A stretch of 61,039 nucleotides of DNA from RGIG8244 sp045592785 (GTDB taxonomy: Bacteria; Verrucomicrobiota; Lentisphaeria; Victivallales; UBA1829), in the NCBI GenBank assembly GCA_045592785.1, contig JAZNVL010000004.1, positions 1 to 61,039 on the forward strand. The letters run 5' to 3'. Of this stretch, positions 17,260 to 25,451 are shown one piece after another. A model generated the notes under the pieces. The model worked only from the letters and a program-made list of their open reading frames with translations, had not been told where the DNA came from and did not search any database. A program made the translations under genes and the position numbers. How positions within the stretch are numbered: position 1 is the first letter of the stretch; each line of letters starts with the position of its first letter.

Positions 17260-18602
17260 AAGGTGACCTCCAGAGATTTGCGGACGGGACATTTGACGCA
17301 CTGGAACGCCATGGGGGCGCAGAAGGTGCGGTAAAGATGAATAAGTCCCTGTTGTTCAGCGGCGGAACGGATGCGGATATTTTTCTTATGAAAACAGTAA
17401 TCCTGCATGATCTTCAATATTTTATTGCTCGGATTTTCAGGCAAAAGCAGATAATCCTGTTCCAATGCCGCGATCTCTGCGTTCCGGTCTGTGAGACGCA
17501 GATATGCGTGCAATGCGGGGATTACCAGGTCGGTCAGGAGTACATACGCTCTGGATTCTCCGAACAAAGCGCAGGTTGACTTCCACGCGGACGACGTAAA
17601 AGAGGAATGACATTCCCAGAAAGGATCATTGCATGTAAACGGAGTCAACATCCGACCGGGGAAATCATTTTGTGCGTGAGCCTGCTGCCGGAGCCGGGCG
17701 AGTTTACCGCAGGGATCCGGCGCGATACCGGAAAGGAATGCAGCGATCATGGCGATTCTGCGTTCCGGTGAGTTCTGCGGACGGGAATTCCGGGGGAACA
17801 CGGGTGCATCCTGCTCCGCAGTCATCCGGAGTTGCCAGAACTCATTCCAGAGGTTGCGGACCCGCTGCAGAGCATCGGGGGTCAGATCATGCGTGGCTGG
17901 ATCGGGCAGGAGTCCGGATTCGCCCCAGAGGATCGCCTCCGGATGTGCATGAAAAACGTCGTCGGGATACGCACTGATCCGTTGGTCGAGGGTACGGAAC
18001 GCCTCTCTTGCGCCGGGGACACCGATGAGGTCCATGAGTTTGGAACGGAACGCACGTTCCGTACCACGCCGGATCATATCCGCGAGGAGACCGTCTGCCT
18101 TCTCACGCATACGTTCCAGTCCGGCATCCCGGAGAAAAGCCTGTACGTTTTCCGGACTTTGAGCGGCAGCCCATGCGGCGCAGCTGGTGCGTTCGCCATC
18201 GGGCTGACAGAGTTCGGGATCGGGGAGACAAACGAGTGGAACATCGGGCAGGAACGCCACGTTTCCGGGGGTGGTGTCATCCATATCAACGGCGTGAAGG
18301 ATCACGTTGCCGTATGCGGGGTCGTTATTGTGTCCGTGAAGGATCCAGTCGCTGGTTTTGCGATGGAGTTCCACATCGCCGCGCCGTTCGGAAGATCCGA
18401 TCCGGATCACGGCATCACGGAAATCGGGTCCCTTCCCCCGGTTCCGTACGCCGGGGGAGAGAATGGTGCAGGTTCCGCCACCGGAGAGAATGAGTTCTGC
18501 ACCGGGGGACATGGAATCCCAGAACGTCTGCAACGCATCTTCATAGAGACCGGAAGCCTCGGAGAGCGTGAGTGAGCCGTTATGGTTATCCCTGCTGTTC
18601 AT
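17256..18602 (-). CDS. DUF2851 family protein
   Basis: 448 residues. The N-terminal third carries the family core: GPDFRDAVIRIG near residue 58, GDVELHRKTSDWILHGHNNDPAYGNVILHAV at about 74-105, and scattered acidic and His residues suggestive of a nuclease-like active site (inference). The C-terminus has a cysteine cluster C-x7-C-x2-C (CAPMAFQCVKC) that resembles an Fe-S or zinc site. Known mostly from Bacteroidetes and PVC genomes, without a proven function. Lies 19 bp after the SGNH esterase and overlaps DUF523 by 4 bp. Confidence 0.8.
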   Translation of the reverse strand: MNSRDNHNGSLTLSEASGLYEDALQTFWDSMSPGAELILSGGGTCTILSPGVRNRGKGPDFRDAVIRIGSSERRGDVELHRKTSDWILHGHNNDPAYGNVILHAVDMDDTTPGNVAFLPDVPLVCLPDPELCQPDGERTSCAAWAAAQSPENVQAFLRDAGLERMREKADGLLADMIRRGTERAFRSKLMDLIGVPGAREAFRTLDQRISAYPDDVFHAHPEAILWGESGLLPDPATHDLTPDALQRVRNLWNEFWQLRMTAEQDAPVFPRNSRPQNSPERRIAMIAAFLSGIAPDPCGKLARLRQQAHAQNDFPGRMLTPFTCNDPFWECHSSFTSSAWKSTCALFGESRAYVLLTDLVIPALHAYLRLTDRNAEIAALEQDYLLLPENPSNKILKIMQDYCFHKKNIRIRSAAEQQGLIHLYRTFCAPMAFQCVKCPVRKSLEVTL

Positions 18603-18621
18603 ACCTGCACCGGAAGTGTTA

Positions 18622-19728
18622 TCAATCGAAATGATAACCGGATTCTGCGAGGGCGCGTTTCACCACAGGCAGGAAGGTCTTATACATGCGATAGAACCCG
18701 AGGTCGTTGGGGTGACACCGGTCCACACAGCACGCTTCTCTGTCTTCGGTACCGAAGAGCGTTTCGCCATCGACGAAATAGACGTGTTTATCGCCTGCGT
18801 TGAGGGCATTGCGGAAGGTGGTGCGGATAACTTCGCGCCGTTCGCTGAAGTTGTCATAACTGGGATCATAGGGCCAGATATCGCATTTGGAAGCGAAGAT
18901 CACGGGGAGTTCCGGATGTTTCGCGCGGATGATCTTGAAGAAAGGTTCGTGAGTCTTCCGCAGGTATTCGACATCGGGCGCATTGTGGTCATAATCGAAC
19001 ACGAAAAGTGAGGGGTCGAGTTCATTGATGAGTTCCGCCATGGCTTCTTCACCTCTGCCGGACCCGGAGAAACCCAGGTTCACCTGTCTTGCTTTCAGCG
19101 CACGGCACAGGAGATTCGGATAACAGTTTCCGGGTCTGGAAGCACATCCGCCCTGGGTGATACTGGATCCATAGAAGACGATGGGTTTGTCGATCTTCCA
19201 GGGAGAAGGTTCTGTCAGAGTTGCCCCGGGAAGGAGTCCGATCTCCACGGTGAACGCGCCGCCGTAGAGCGGGAACGTGAGGATGAATTCCCGTTCCAGT
19301 CCGGCAGGGAGATCTGCATAGATCATACATGCTTCCAATTCATTGACCTGGGGACCGGGGAAACAGTTCCCGATCTGCACGGTACCGGTGGGGGTGACCA
19401 TGTGCAGGTCGAATCCGGCACTGCCACCACGGGGCATGTGATTCATGTCGCTGGGCTGTTCCAGAGATGCGCGGAGCGCGATCATAGTGGAATCGGTCCG
19501 GAAGCGGCAGGTACCGCCGGTGGAGTTTCTCCCGAGCCAGATCACGCCGTCATTGACTTTTCCCTTCAAGCGTTCCACGGGGATACGATGGAACGGGGTT
19601 TCGGGCATTTCATCACGCCAGGGGAACCCATCGAGTTCGAAGGGTTTTTCCGTAACGGATTTGAAGAGGAATTCTCTGTTTCCGATACTTTTCGCCTGAA
19701 AATTCTTGTCGATTTCTTCAATTTTCAT
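18622..19728 (-). CDS. SGNH/GDSL-type esterase with GxDLY N-terminal domain
   Basis: 368 residues. The C-terminal hydrolase domain (from about residue 178) has all SGNH blocks: GSSITQG with the catalytic Ser, GFSGSGRGE, DYDHNA with the Asn, and the Asp-x2-His block DRCHPND near residue 344. The N-terminal half contains SAGFDLH, a form of the GxDLY motif found in an accessory domain of these esterases. No signal peptide is visible, so it is probably cytoplasmic. Such enzymes often deacetylate sugars; the substrate here is unknown. Start ATG at 19728 follows AAGGA. Followed by DUF2851. Confidence 0.85.
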   Translation of the reverse strand: MKIEEIDKNFQAKSIGNREFLFKSVTEKPFELDGFPWRDEMPETPFHRIPVERLKGKVNDGVIWLGRNSTGGTCRFRTDSTMIALRASLEQPSDMNHMPRGGSAGFDLHMVTPTGTVQIGNCFPGPQVNELEACMIYADLPAGLEREFILTFPLYGGAFTVEIGLLPGATLTEPSPWKIDKPIVFYGSSITQGGCASRPGNCYPNLLCRALKARQVNLGFSGSGRGEEAMAELINELDPSLFVFDYDHNAPDVEYLRKTHEPFFKIIRAKHPELPVIFASKCDIWPYDPSYDNFSERREVIRTTFRNALNAGDKHVYFVDGETLFGTEDREACCVDRCHPNDLGFYRMYKTFLPVVKRALAESGYHFD

Positions 19729-19755
19729 TTTGAAGTCCTTGCAATTATTGTAATG

Positions 19756-20361
19756 TTAAAAAACGTGGAGACGAACCGTGAAATACCAGATGAACCATGC
19801 CAGATACCCCAGGAAAAGCAACGCACAGATCCAGGTCACACTGGAAGCAGGACGGCGTCCTGCGAGCAGACAGGAGGCTTTGAATCCGGTAAGGAGCGTG
19901 AGGAGCGCGGGACCGTACGCATACCAGTGCGGGATGGCAGTATGCCATACGAGTACGACTTGCAGCAGGATGGACATGAGGATCTGGAGCAGACACCAGC
20001 GGGTAACGGCGCGGTCTTCCCGTTTTTTTGCGGGGATCAGTAATGCCGCGGGATACATGAAGAGAGAGCCGACGACAGGGATCCATGCGAAAAACCAGAA
20101 GAACGGGAGGATCCTTCTTGCGGGGAACAAACCGCGCCAGACTTCAAAGAGGAAGAAATACCACGCGATAAAACCGGTGCAGAAGAAGATACCGCAGAGG
20201 GTATAGACATTGACGGGAAACTTACCGATATTGTATTGGAGCGGGTGCTGGAAATAAAGGGCGAACACATCGGCGGCGATCAGTGCGGCAACGGGAAGCA
20301 TACGGAGGAGAAGAAAGACTTCCAGGCCTCTGCCGTTGATGACTTTTTTTGTTTTTTCCAT
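19756..20361 (-). CDS. Integral membrane protein, unknown
   Basis: 201 residues with about five or six hydrophobic segments (near residues 15-35, 50-72, 82-107, 121-137, 146-165 and 177-195) and basic loops containing PAKKRED and AGRRP. I do not recognise the family. It is the first gene of the unit continuing into the SGNH esterase (27-bp gap). The Shine-Dalgarno is weak, with CAGGA about 12 nt upstream of the ATG. Membrane location is the only supported statement. Confidence 0.7.
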   Translation of the reverse strand: MEKTKKVINGRGLEVFLLLRMLPVAALIAADVFALYFQHPLQYNIGKFPVNVYTLCGIFFCTGFIAWYFFLFEVWRGLFPARRILPFFWFFAWIPVVGSLFMYPAALLIPAKKREDRAVTRWCLLQILMSILLQVVLVWHTAIPHWYAYGPALLTLLTGFKASCLLAGRRPASSVTWICALLFLGYLAWFIWYFTVRLHVF

Positions 20362-20399
20362 GAGGAGGAGAATCCTGTATTTGTTATTGTATTTTGCTT

Positions 20400-20427
20400 A
20401 CATTAGCATAGATACGGAAAAATGCAA
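20400..20427 (-). promoter_or_regulatory. Promoter of membrane protein-SGNH-DUF2851-DUF523
   Basis: Minus-strand TTGCAT (20427-20422), 16-bp spacer, TAATGT (20405-20400), 39 bp before the start codon. Confidence 0.55.
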
Positions 20428-20577
20428 CTGTAAAAAAGAAAGAATGTGAAAAAAGTGCTTTGTTTTGCGTTTTTGCCCTTAAAAAGGGAAAAAAACAGGA
20501 AAAAATATCAAAAAAATAACTTTTTACCCATATTTTTTGCCGTTTCTTGTGGAAAAAATCAGAAAACGGGTGTATCT

Positions 20578-20583
20578 TATAAT
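20578..20583 (+). promoter_or_regulatory. Possible -10 element of the nadB operon
   Basis: A perfect TATAAT at 20578-20583, 56 bp before the nadB start, lies at the end of an A/T-rich stretch (20430-20590). No good -35 is found at 16-18 bp. The 278-bp gap 20362-20639 holds no other feature apart from the divergent promoter at 20400-20427. Confidence 0.4.
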
Positions 20584-20639
20584 ACTATAGCAACGATTAA
20601 CCAACGCGTTTTGATATGCGGGGAAGTGAATACAGATCA

Positions 20640-22307
20640 ATGACAGAAGAACGGCGTGAATTATTTTTCGATCATCTTGTGATCGGAAGTGGTCTTGCAG
20701 GCCTTGCCACCGCTTTGATGCTGGCGGAAAAGACAAGCGGATCCATCGCTGTGGTGACCAAAGGCAATATTGATGACTGCAGCAGTAAATTGGCACAGGG
20801 GGGAATCGCCTGCGTCGTTCATCAGTCCGATACATTCGAAGAACACCTGGCAGATACTCTGGCGGCAGGTGCCAATCTTTGTAATCCGGAAGCCGTGATG
20901 GGGATCGTGAAAAAAGGTCCGGAACGGATTCAATGGCTGGTGGATATCGGAACCCATTTCACCACCCGTGATGAGCTGGGCGACCCGAAAGAAGAACACA
21001 AAGGGGAATTCGACCTGGGACGGGAGGGCGGACATCAGAAGCGGCGTATCCTTCATGCCGGTGACGTGACCGGTGCGGAAGTGGTCCGTTCTCTGGTGGC
21101 GGCAGTCCGGAACAATCCCCGGATCAAAGTGTTTGAACAGCATGTGGCGATCGACCTGATCTCCACCTGGCGTCTCGGGCTCATGGGGGAAAACCGGTGT
21201 CTGGGCGCGTACGTTTTCGATGCGGTGAACAACCGTGTGGAGACGTTTGCTTCTTACACCACGACCATCGCCATGGGCGGCTGTGGAAAAACGTATCTCT
21301 ACACCAGCAATCCGGATGTTGCGTGCGGTGCCGGTGTCGCTCTGGGCTATCGTGCGTTTGCCAGGATCGCCAATATGGAATTCTATCAGTTCCACCCGAC
21401 GATCCTGTATCATCCGAAAGTGAAAAGTTTCCTGATCAGCGAAGCTCTGCGCGGCGAAGGCGGTATTCTCAAAGTCATGAACAGCCGCGGCGAACTGGAA
21501 GAATTCATGGACCGTTATCACCCCATGAAGAGTCTCGCTCCCCGGGATGTGGTGGCGCGCGCCATCGACAATGAACTCAAACGGCGCGGTCAGACCAATG
21601 TCTGGCTGGATATGCGTCATCATACAAAAGAATTCCTGCAGAAACGGTTCCCCAATATCTATGCGAAATGTCTGGAAGCAGGCGTGGATATGGCAGTCTC
21701 ACCCATCCCTGTGGTCCCCGCAGCTCATTTCAGTTGCGGCGGGATCAAGACCGATCTCAACGGGTACACCGGGATCAAAGGGCTGTATGCTGCCGGAGAA
21801 TCGGCATGTACCGGACTGCACGGCGCAAACCGGCTGGCTTCCAACAGTCTGCTGGAAGCTCTTGTTGTGCCCGACAATCTGGCAAGTCATGCTGCGGAAA
21901 GTCTGGAACAGCTGAAAGCGGAACGGCCCTCCATGCCGTTGCCGTTATGGACCAGCGGCAGTGCCACGTCTTCGGATGAACTGGTCGTGATCTCTCACAA
22001 CTGGGAAGAGATCCGGCGGTTCATGTGGGACTATGTGGGGATCTGCCGTACAGACAAGCGTCTGGAACGCGCGATGAACCGGATCAAACTCATTCAGGAA
22101 GAGATCCACAAATACTACTGGGATTTCCATTTGACAAAAGACCTGATCGAACTCAGAAATATGGCGACAGTCGCAGAACTCATCATTGAGTCCGCGATGA
22201 GCCGGAAAGAAAGCCGCGGACTGCATTACAATGCGGATTATCCGGAGCGGAATCCCGCACTGGACGGCGTTGATACCATTCTGCAGAAACCTTACAATCC
22301 GCAATAA
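20640..22307 (+). CDS. nadB: L-aspartate oxidase
   Basis: Flavoenzyme that oxidises L-aspartate to iminoaspartate, the first step of de novo NAD synthesis. 555 residues from the ATG at 20640 (MTEERRELFFDH); an in-frame ATG eight codons earlier is possible. The FAD-binding IGSGLAGL is at about residues 15-22, followed by SSKLAQGGIAC. Substrate and flavin contacts include HAGDVTGAEVV, EFYQFHPT, SEALRGEGG and the C-terminal ANRLASNSLLEALV. The length fits NadB (about 540) rather than the longer succinate dehydrogenase flavoproteins. No nadA or nadC is nearby; instead it leads a set of RNA-processing genes, with pcnB 14 bp downstream. Confidence 0.93.
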   Translation: MTEERRELFFDHLVIGSGLAGLATALMLAEKTSGSIAVVTKGNIDDCSSKLAQGGIACVVHQSDTFEEHLADTLAAGANLCNPEAVMGIVKKGPERIQWLVDIGTHFTTRDELGDPKEEHKGEFDLGREGGHQKRRILHAGDVTGAEVVRSLVAAVRNNPRIKVFEQHVAIDLISTWRLGLMGENRCLGAYVFDAVNNRVETFASYTTTIAMGGCGKTYLYTSNPDVACGAGVALGYRAFARIANMEFYQFHPTILYHPKVKSFLISEALRGEGGILKVMNSRGELEEFMDRYHPMKSLAPRDVVARAIDNELKRRGQTNVWLDMRHHTKEFLQKRFPNIYAKCLEAGVDMAVSPIPVVPAAHFSCGGIKTDLNGYTGIKGLYAAGESACTGLHGANRLASNSLLEALVVPDNLASHAAESLEQLKAERPSMPLPLWTSGSATSSDELVVISHNWEEIRRFMWDYVGICRTDKRLERAMNRIKLIQEEIHKYYWDFHLTKDLIELRNMATVAELIIESAMSRKESRGLHYNADYPERNPALDGVDTILQKPYNPQ

Positions 22308-22321
22308 GCAAGACAACACCA

Positions 22322-23587
22322 ATGACACTCAGAAGAAAAACAGATCCCAGGATCACAGAAATCGTCGCCGAACTGCAGAATGCCGGGTACGAAGCCTATA
22401 TCGTCGGCGGCGCTGTGCGCGATTTCCTGCTGGACCGGACCCCGAAGGACTACGATCTTTCCACGTCTGCCACCCCGGAACAGATCCGGGCGGTCTTCCG
22501 CAAACGGCGCACCATGATCATCGGAAGACGGTTCCGGCTCGTTCATCTTTTCCTCGGCGATGACATCATTGAGATCAGCACGTTCCGGAAACGGCCCGCC
22601 GCAGAGGATCAGCAATCCCGTCCGCCCCGCGCCGCCAACGCCCCCGAACACATGATCTTTCAGGATAACGAATTCGGCACGTCCGAAGATGATGCACACC
22701 GTCGGGATTTCACTTGCAATGCCCTCTTCTATGATCCCGTCAACAACGGGATCATAGATTATACCGGACAGGGACAGGACGATTTGCGCAACGGGATCGT
22801 ACGGTGTATCGGGAATCCGGCGTTGCGTTTCGAAGAAGACCCGGTGCGGATGCTCCGCGCATTGAAACTGGTGGGACAATACGGTTTCACGCTGGAAGAA
22901 GAGACCCGGAAGGCGTTGATGGAGAAACTCCCGCTGACAGTGCATGTTCCTGTCTCCCGGCTCACGCTGGAACTGGAAAAGATTTTGAAGAATCCTTACG
23001 GAGACCGGATCCTGGCATCGTTCCGGGAATATGGTTTTCTCTCTTATTTTCTGCCGGAACTGGATCGCAGGTATGAGACTCCCCAGGCACAATATGCCAT
23101 GGCTTTGCTGGCAAAACGGAACGAACGGCTCCGCGCCGGACTTTACCGGGACAGCATGTCACTCGCCATCGCGCTGCTCACTTTGCCCTTCTTTGAGAAA
23201 TCGGCACGGGGCAATGGAATACAGGGCGGACTCTGGCAGCGGCAGAACGGGATCGAACCCGCGATCGCGGACCTGATCCGTATGCTGTTCAGTCCGATGA
23301 CACTGACACGCAGATCCTGTGCCGCCACGGTACGGAATTTTCTGCCGCAGCTCCGTTTGAAAGCGGGGGAATTTCTGCCTGCCAGAGTACAATCGACCGG
23401 ATTCTCGACCATACGGGAAATGGCGATCATTCAGAACGAAGTGGAATGGCATATTCCCGACTTTGAATCGAAAATACCGGAGGGATTCCGCGTTTCCAAT
23501 GGGAAACGCAAGAGAAGAAAGAAAAAGAAAAACAGACAACCGGCAGCAGAGAACACCACACAACAAAAACAGGAGTGCGTATCATGA
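22322..23587 (+). CDS. pcnB: Poly(A) polymerase / tRNA nucleotidyltransferase family, PcnB-like
   Basis: 421 residues. The class II nucleotidyltransferase head has GGAVRDFLL, the catalytic KDYDLSTSAT with Asp43 and Asp45, and RRDFTCNALFYDP. RFEEDPVRMLRALK closes the neck. The FGTSEDDAHRRDF form and a strongly basic C-terminal tail (KRKRRKKKKNR) are features of bacterial poly(A) polymerase I rather than CCA-adding enzyme. The three tRNAs in this window already encode CCA. PcnB tails RNAs to hasten decay, in keeping with the downstream exonuclease gene. CCA-adding activity cannot be excluded. Its stop overlaps the next start by 4 bp. Confidence 0.88.
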   Translation: MTLRRKTDPRITEIVAELQNAGYEAYIVGGAVRDFLLDRTPKDYDLSTSATPEQIRAVFRKRRTMIIGRRFRLVHLFLGDDIIEISTFRKRPAAEDQQSRPPRAANAPEHMIFQDNEFGTSEDDAHRRDFTCNALFYDPVNNGIIDYTGQGQDDLRNGIVRCIGNPALRFEEDPVRMLRALKLVGQYGFTLEEETRKALMEKLPLTVHVPVSRLTLELEKILKNPYGDRILASFREYGFLSYFLPELDRRYETPQAQYAMALLAKRNERLRAGLYRDSMSLAIALLTLPFFEKSARGNGIQGGLWQRQNGIEPAIADLIRMLFSPMTLTRRSCAATVRNFLPQLRLKAGEFLPARVQSTGFSTIREMAIIQNEVEWHIPDFESKIPEGFRVSNGKRKRRKKKKNRQPAAENTTQQKQECVS

Positions 23588-24960
23588 CGGAATGGCGGAA
23601 ACAACTGGATGAAGCAATCATCGCTTGTGAGATCCTTTTCCCCGCAGATGCAGGTGAGATCCCGTTTCCCGGAAAAGAACTGGACCCCTTGCTCCGTGCG
23701 TTCCGCGATCAGGATCCCGGCGCACATCTCCATACACCCGTGGATGCACCCGACGGGATCGCGCTGCTCAATGCCATGATCCGCCGTATCCCCGAAGGAA
23801 AAACCTTCGCCGGTCTGTTCGATACCGCCATTCTTGATATGCTTTCCAAACGGTTTCCCCGCGCCACACCCGGTTCGTTCCAGGGAGCACCGGAGGATTC
23901 CGATGGCGCGTTCTGCTTTGCTCATGCCAAACGGTTGGCAGTTATCCTGCAGAAACTCTTCCCGGATATCCTGACAGAGATCCGGAACAAAGATGACGAC
24001 AAAACACTTTCCCGTCTGCTTCCCTCCGCAGTCAAACTCACCACGCAGGGCTCCATGTTCCTCCGTCTCAACGGCGGCGCGTTGGGATTGGAATTGCGGA
24101 AACGTTCGGGCGAACGGGATATTTTCCATTCGGGGAGGGTCTTCCGTCACAAGGATGGGGAGTTCCGCCCGCTGGTACTGGATTCCATCCGGTCCGTGGA
24201 TGCGTTTTATGGTTATCACGATGCACGCAAAACATTTATGGATCACTTCAAGCAATTTGCGGAAGGGAAATCCAATCTGCCGCTTCTCATCAGCAGTCTG
24301 CCGGGTCTGGGCAAAACACAGATGACCATTGCCCATACACTGCATTATCCGGAACTGACTCTGATCCTGCCGGATGCCGCCGATATTTCCACGGGACTGG
24401 AATCGTTGTTGCGTTCATTGGAACCCCATAAGGACAAAAAGTTTGTGTTGTTCTTTGACGATATCGATGCTTCCGCCACGGACTGGTATTATTTCCGCGC
24501 GAATGTGGGCGGCGCGTTCAATCTGCCTGCCCATGTGACCATTGTGATCTCCTCCAATCAGCGGTTCCCCGCGAATATTTCCAGCCGCGGACGCGGGTTT
24601 GTATTCCCCATCTTCGATGAGATCCGCTGTCAGGAAATGATCACAGACTGTCTCACCGGAAAGGGGATGAAGGAACCTTCCCGGGATCTGGTCTCGGTGA
24701 TCGCTTCCGATTATGTGGAGGAATTCGGACAGAAGCTGTTTGAAGAACTCTCGCCCCGGACCCTGGTACGTTATCTTTCGATCTACAATTCGGACGTGAA
24801 GAAACGGCGGAAGATGTTGGAAAACTCCAGGAATGAACTGATCACGGAACCGGATGCCCAGGTCTTCTATGATGAAAATGTCAAATTGATGCGGTCCATC
24901 TACGGCGATTCCATCCTGGATGAACTGCGTCAGAGAGAATACAATGGCGGAATATCCTGA
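23584..24960 (+). CDS. AAA-type ATPase, DUF815-like
   Basis: 458 residues from the ATG at 23584, overlapping pcnB by 4 bp (ATGA). The ATPase core follows a ~210-residue N-terminal region. A DSIRSVDAFYGYHDARKTFMDHF segment precedes Walker A SLPGLGKTQ at about residues 238-246. Walker B is VLFFDDID near 288-295, and a sensor-like VISSNQRF near 325. The arrangement matches DUF815 ATPases, whose role is unknown. The tight coupling with pcnB and tadA suggests it works in RNA metabolism or as a remodeller of one of these enzymes (inference). Confidence 0.75.
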   Translation: MTEWRKQLDEAIIACEILFPADAGEIPFPGKELDPLLRAFRDQDPGAHLHTPVDAPDGIALLNAMIRRIPEGKTFAGLFDTAILDMLSKRFPRATPGSFQGAPEDSDGAFCFAHAKRLAVILQKLFPDILTEIRNKDDDKTLSRLLPSAVKLTTQGSMFLRLNGGALGLELRKRSGERDIFHSGRVFRHKDGEFRPLVLDSIRSVDAFYGYHDARKTFMDHFKQFAEGKSNLPLLISSLPGLGKTQMTIAHTLHYPELTLILPDAADISTGLESLLRSLEPHKDKKFVLFFDDIDASATDWYYFRANVGGAFNLPAHVTIVISSNQRFPANISSRGRGFVFPIFDEIRCQEMITDCLTGKGMKEPSRDLVSVIASDYVEEFGQKLFEELSPRTLVRYLSIYNSDVKKRRKMLENSRNELITEPDAQVFYDENVKLMRSIYGDSILDELRQREYNGGIS

Positions 24961-25447
24961 ACTCATAACCGATGGCTTGCCCATTCTGTTCGATGACAAT
25001 CATTTCATGCACGCCGCACTCCGGTGTGCAGAAAAAGCCATGGCGGCGGGAGAAGTCCCCGTAGGTGCCGTGGCTGTGCAGAATGGGATCATTATTGCCC
25101 GTGCCTGGAATCAGGTGGAAATGCTCAAAGATGCCACCGCACACGCCGAAGTCCTGCTCATCAGTTCCCTTTCTTCCATCCTCGGTGACTGGCGGCTGGA
25201 AGATGTGGATATTTACGTCACAAAAGAGCCCTGCGCCATGTGCGCCGGGGCGATGGTCAATGCACGCGTCCGCCGGGTCATCTACGGTATGGGGGATCCC
25301 CGGTCCGGATGTGCCGGATCCGCGCTTGACGTGACCGGGTTCCCGGGAATGTTGCATCAGGTGGAAGTCCGGGGCGGTGTATTGGAAACAGAATGTACGA
25401 CCATTATGAAAGAATTTTTCCGTGCTGTAAGAAAAAAGGAGAAGTAA
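24944..25447 (+). CDS. tadA: tRNA-specific adenosine deaminase
   Basis: Converts the wobble A34 of tRNA-Arg(ACG) to inosine. 167 residues from the ATG at 24944, which overlaps the ATPase gene by 17 bp. Zinc and catalytic residues are HAE (His67, Glu69) and PCAMCAGAM (Cys97, Cys100). The segment after them, NARVRRVIYGMGDPRSGCAGSALDV, is typical of TadA rather than cytidine deaminases. The C-terminal ALDVTGFPGMLHQVEVRGGVLETEC agrees. The start gives a shorter N-terminus than an in-frame alternative 8 codons upstream. Confidence 0.93.
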   Translation: MAEYPELITDGLPILFDDNHFMHAALRCAEKAMAAGEVPVGAVAVQNGIIIARAWNQVEMLKDATAHAEVLLISSLSSILGDWRLEDVDIYVTKEPCAMCAGAMVNARVRRVIYGMGDPRSGCAGSALDVTGFPGMLHQVEVRGGVLETECTTIMKEFFRAVRKKEK

Positions 25448-25451
25448 GATT

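Noticed and set aside
20362..20639. Replication origin in the AT-rich stretch before nadB
   Set aside because: No cluster of DnaA boxes and no origin-linked genes; A/T runs are common in the intergenic regions of this genome.
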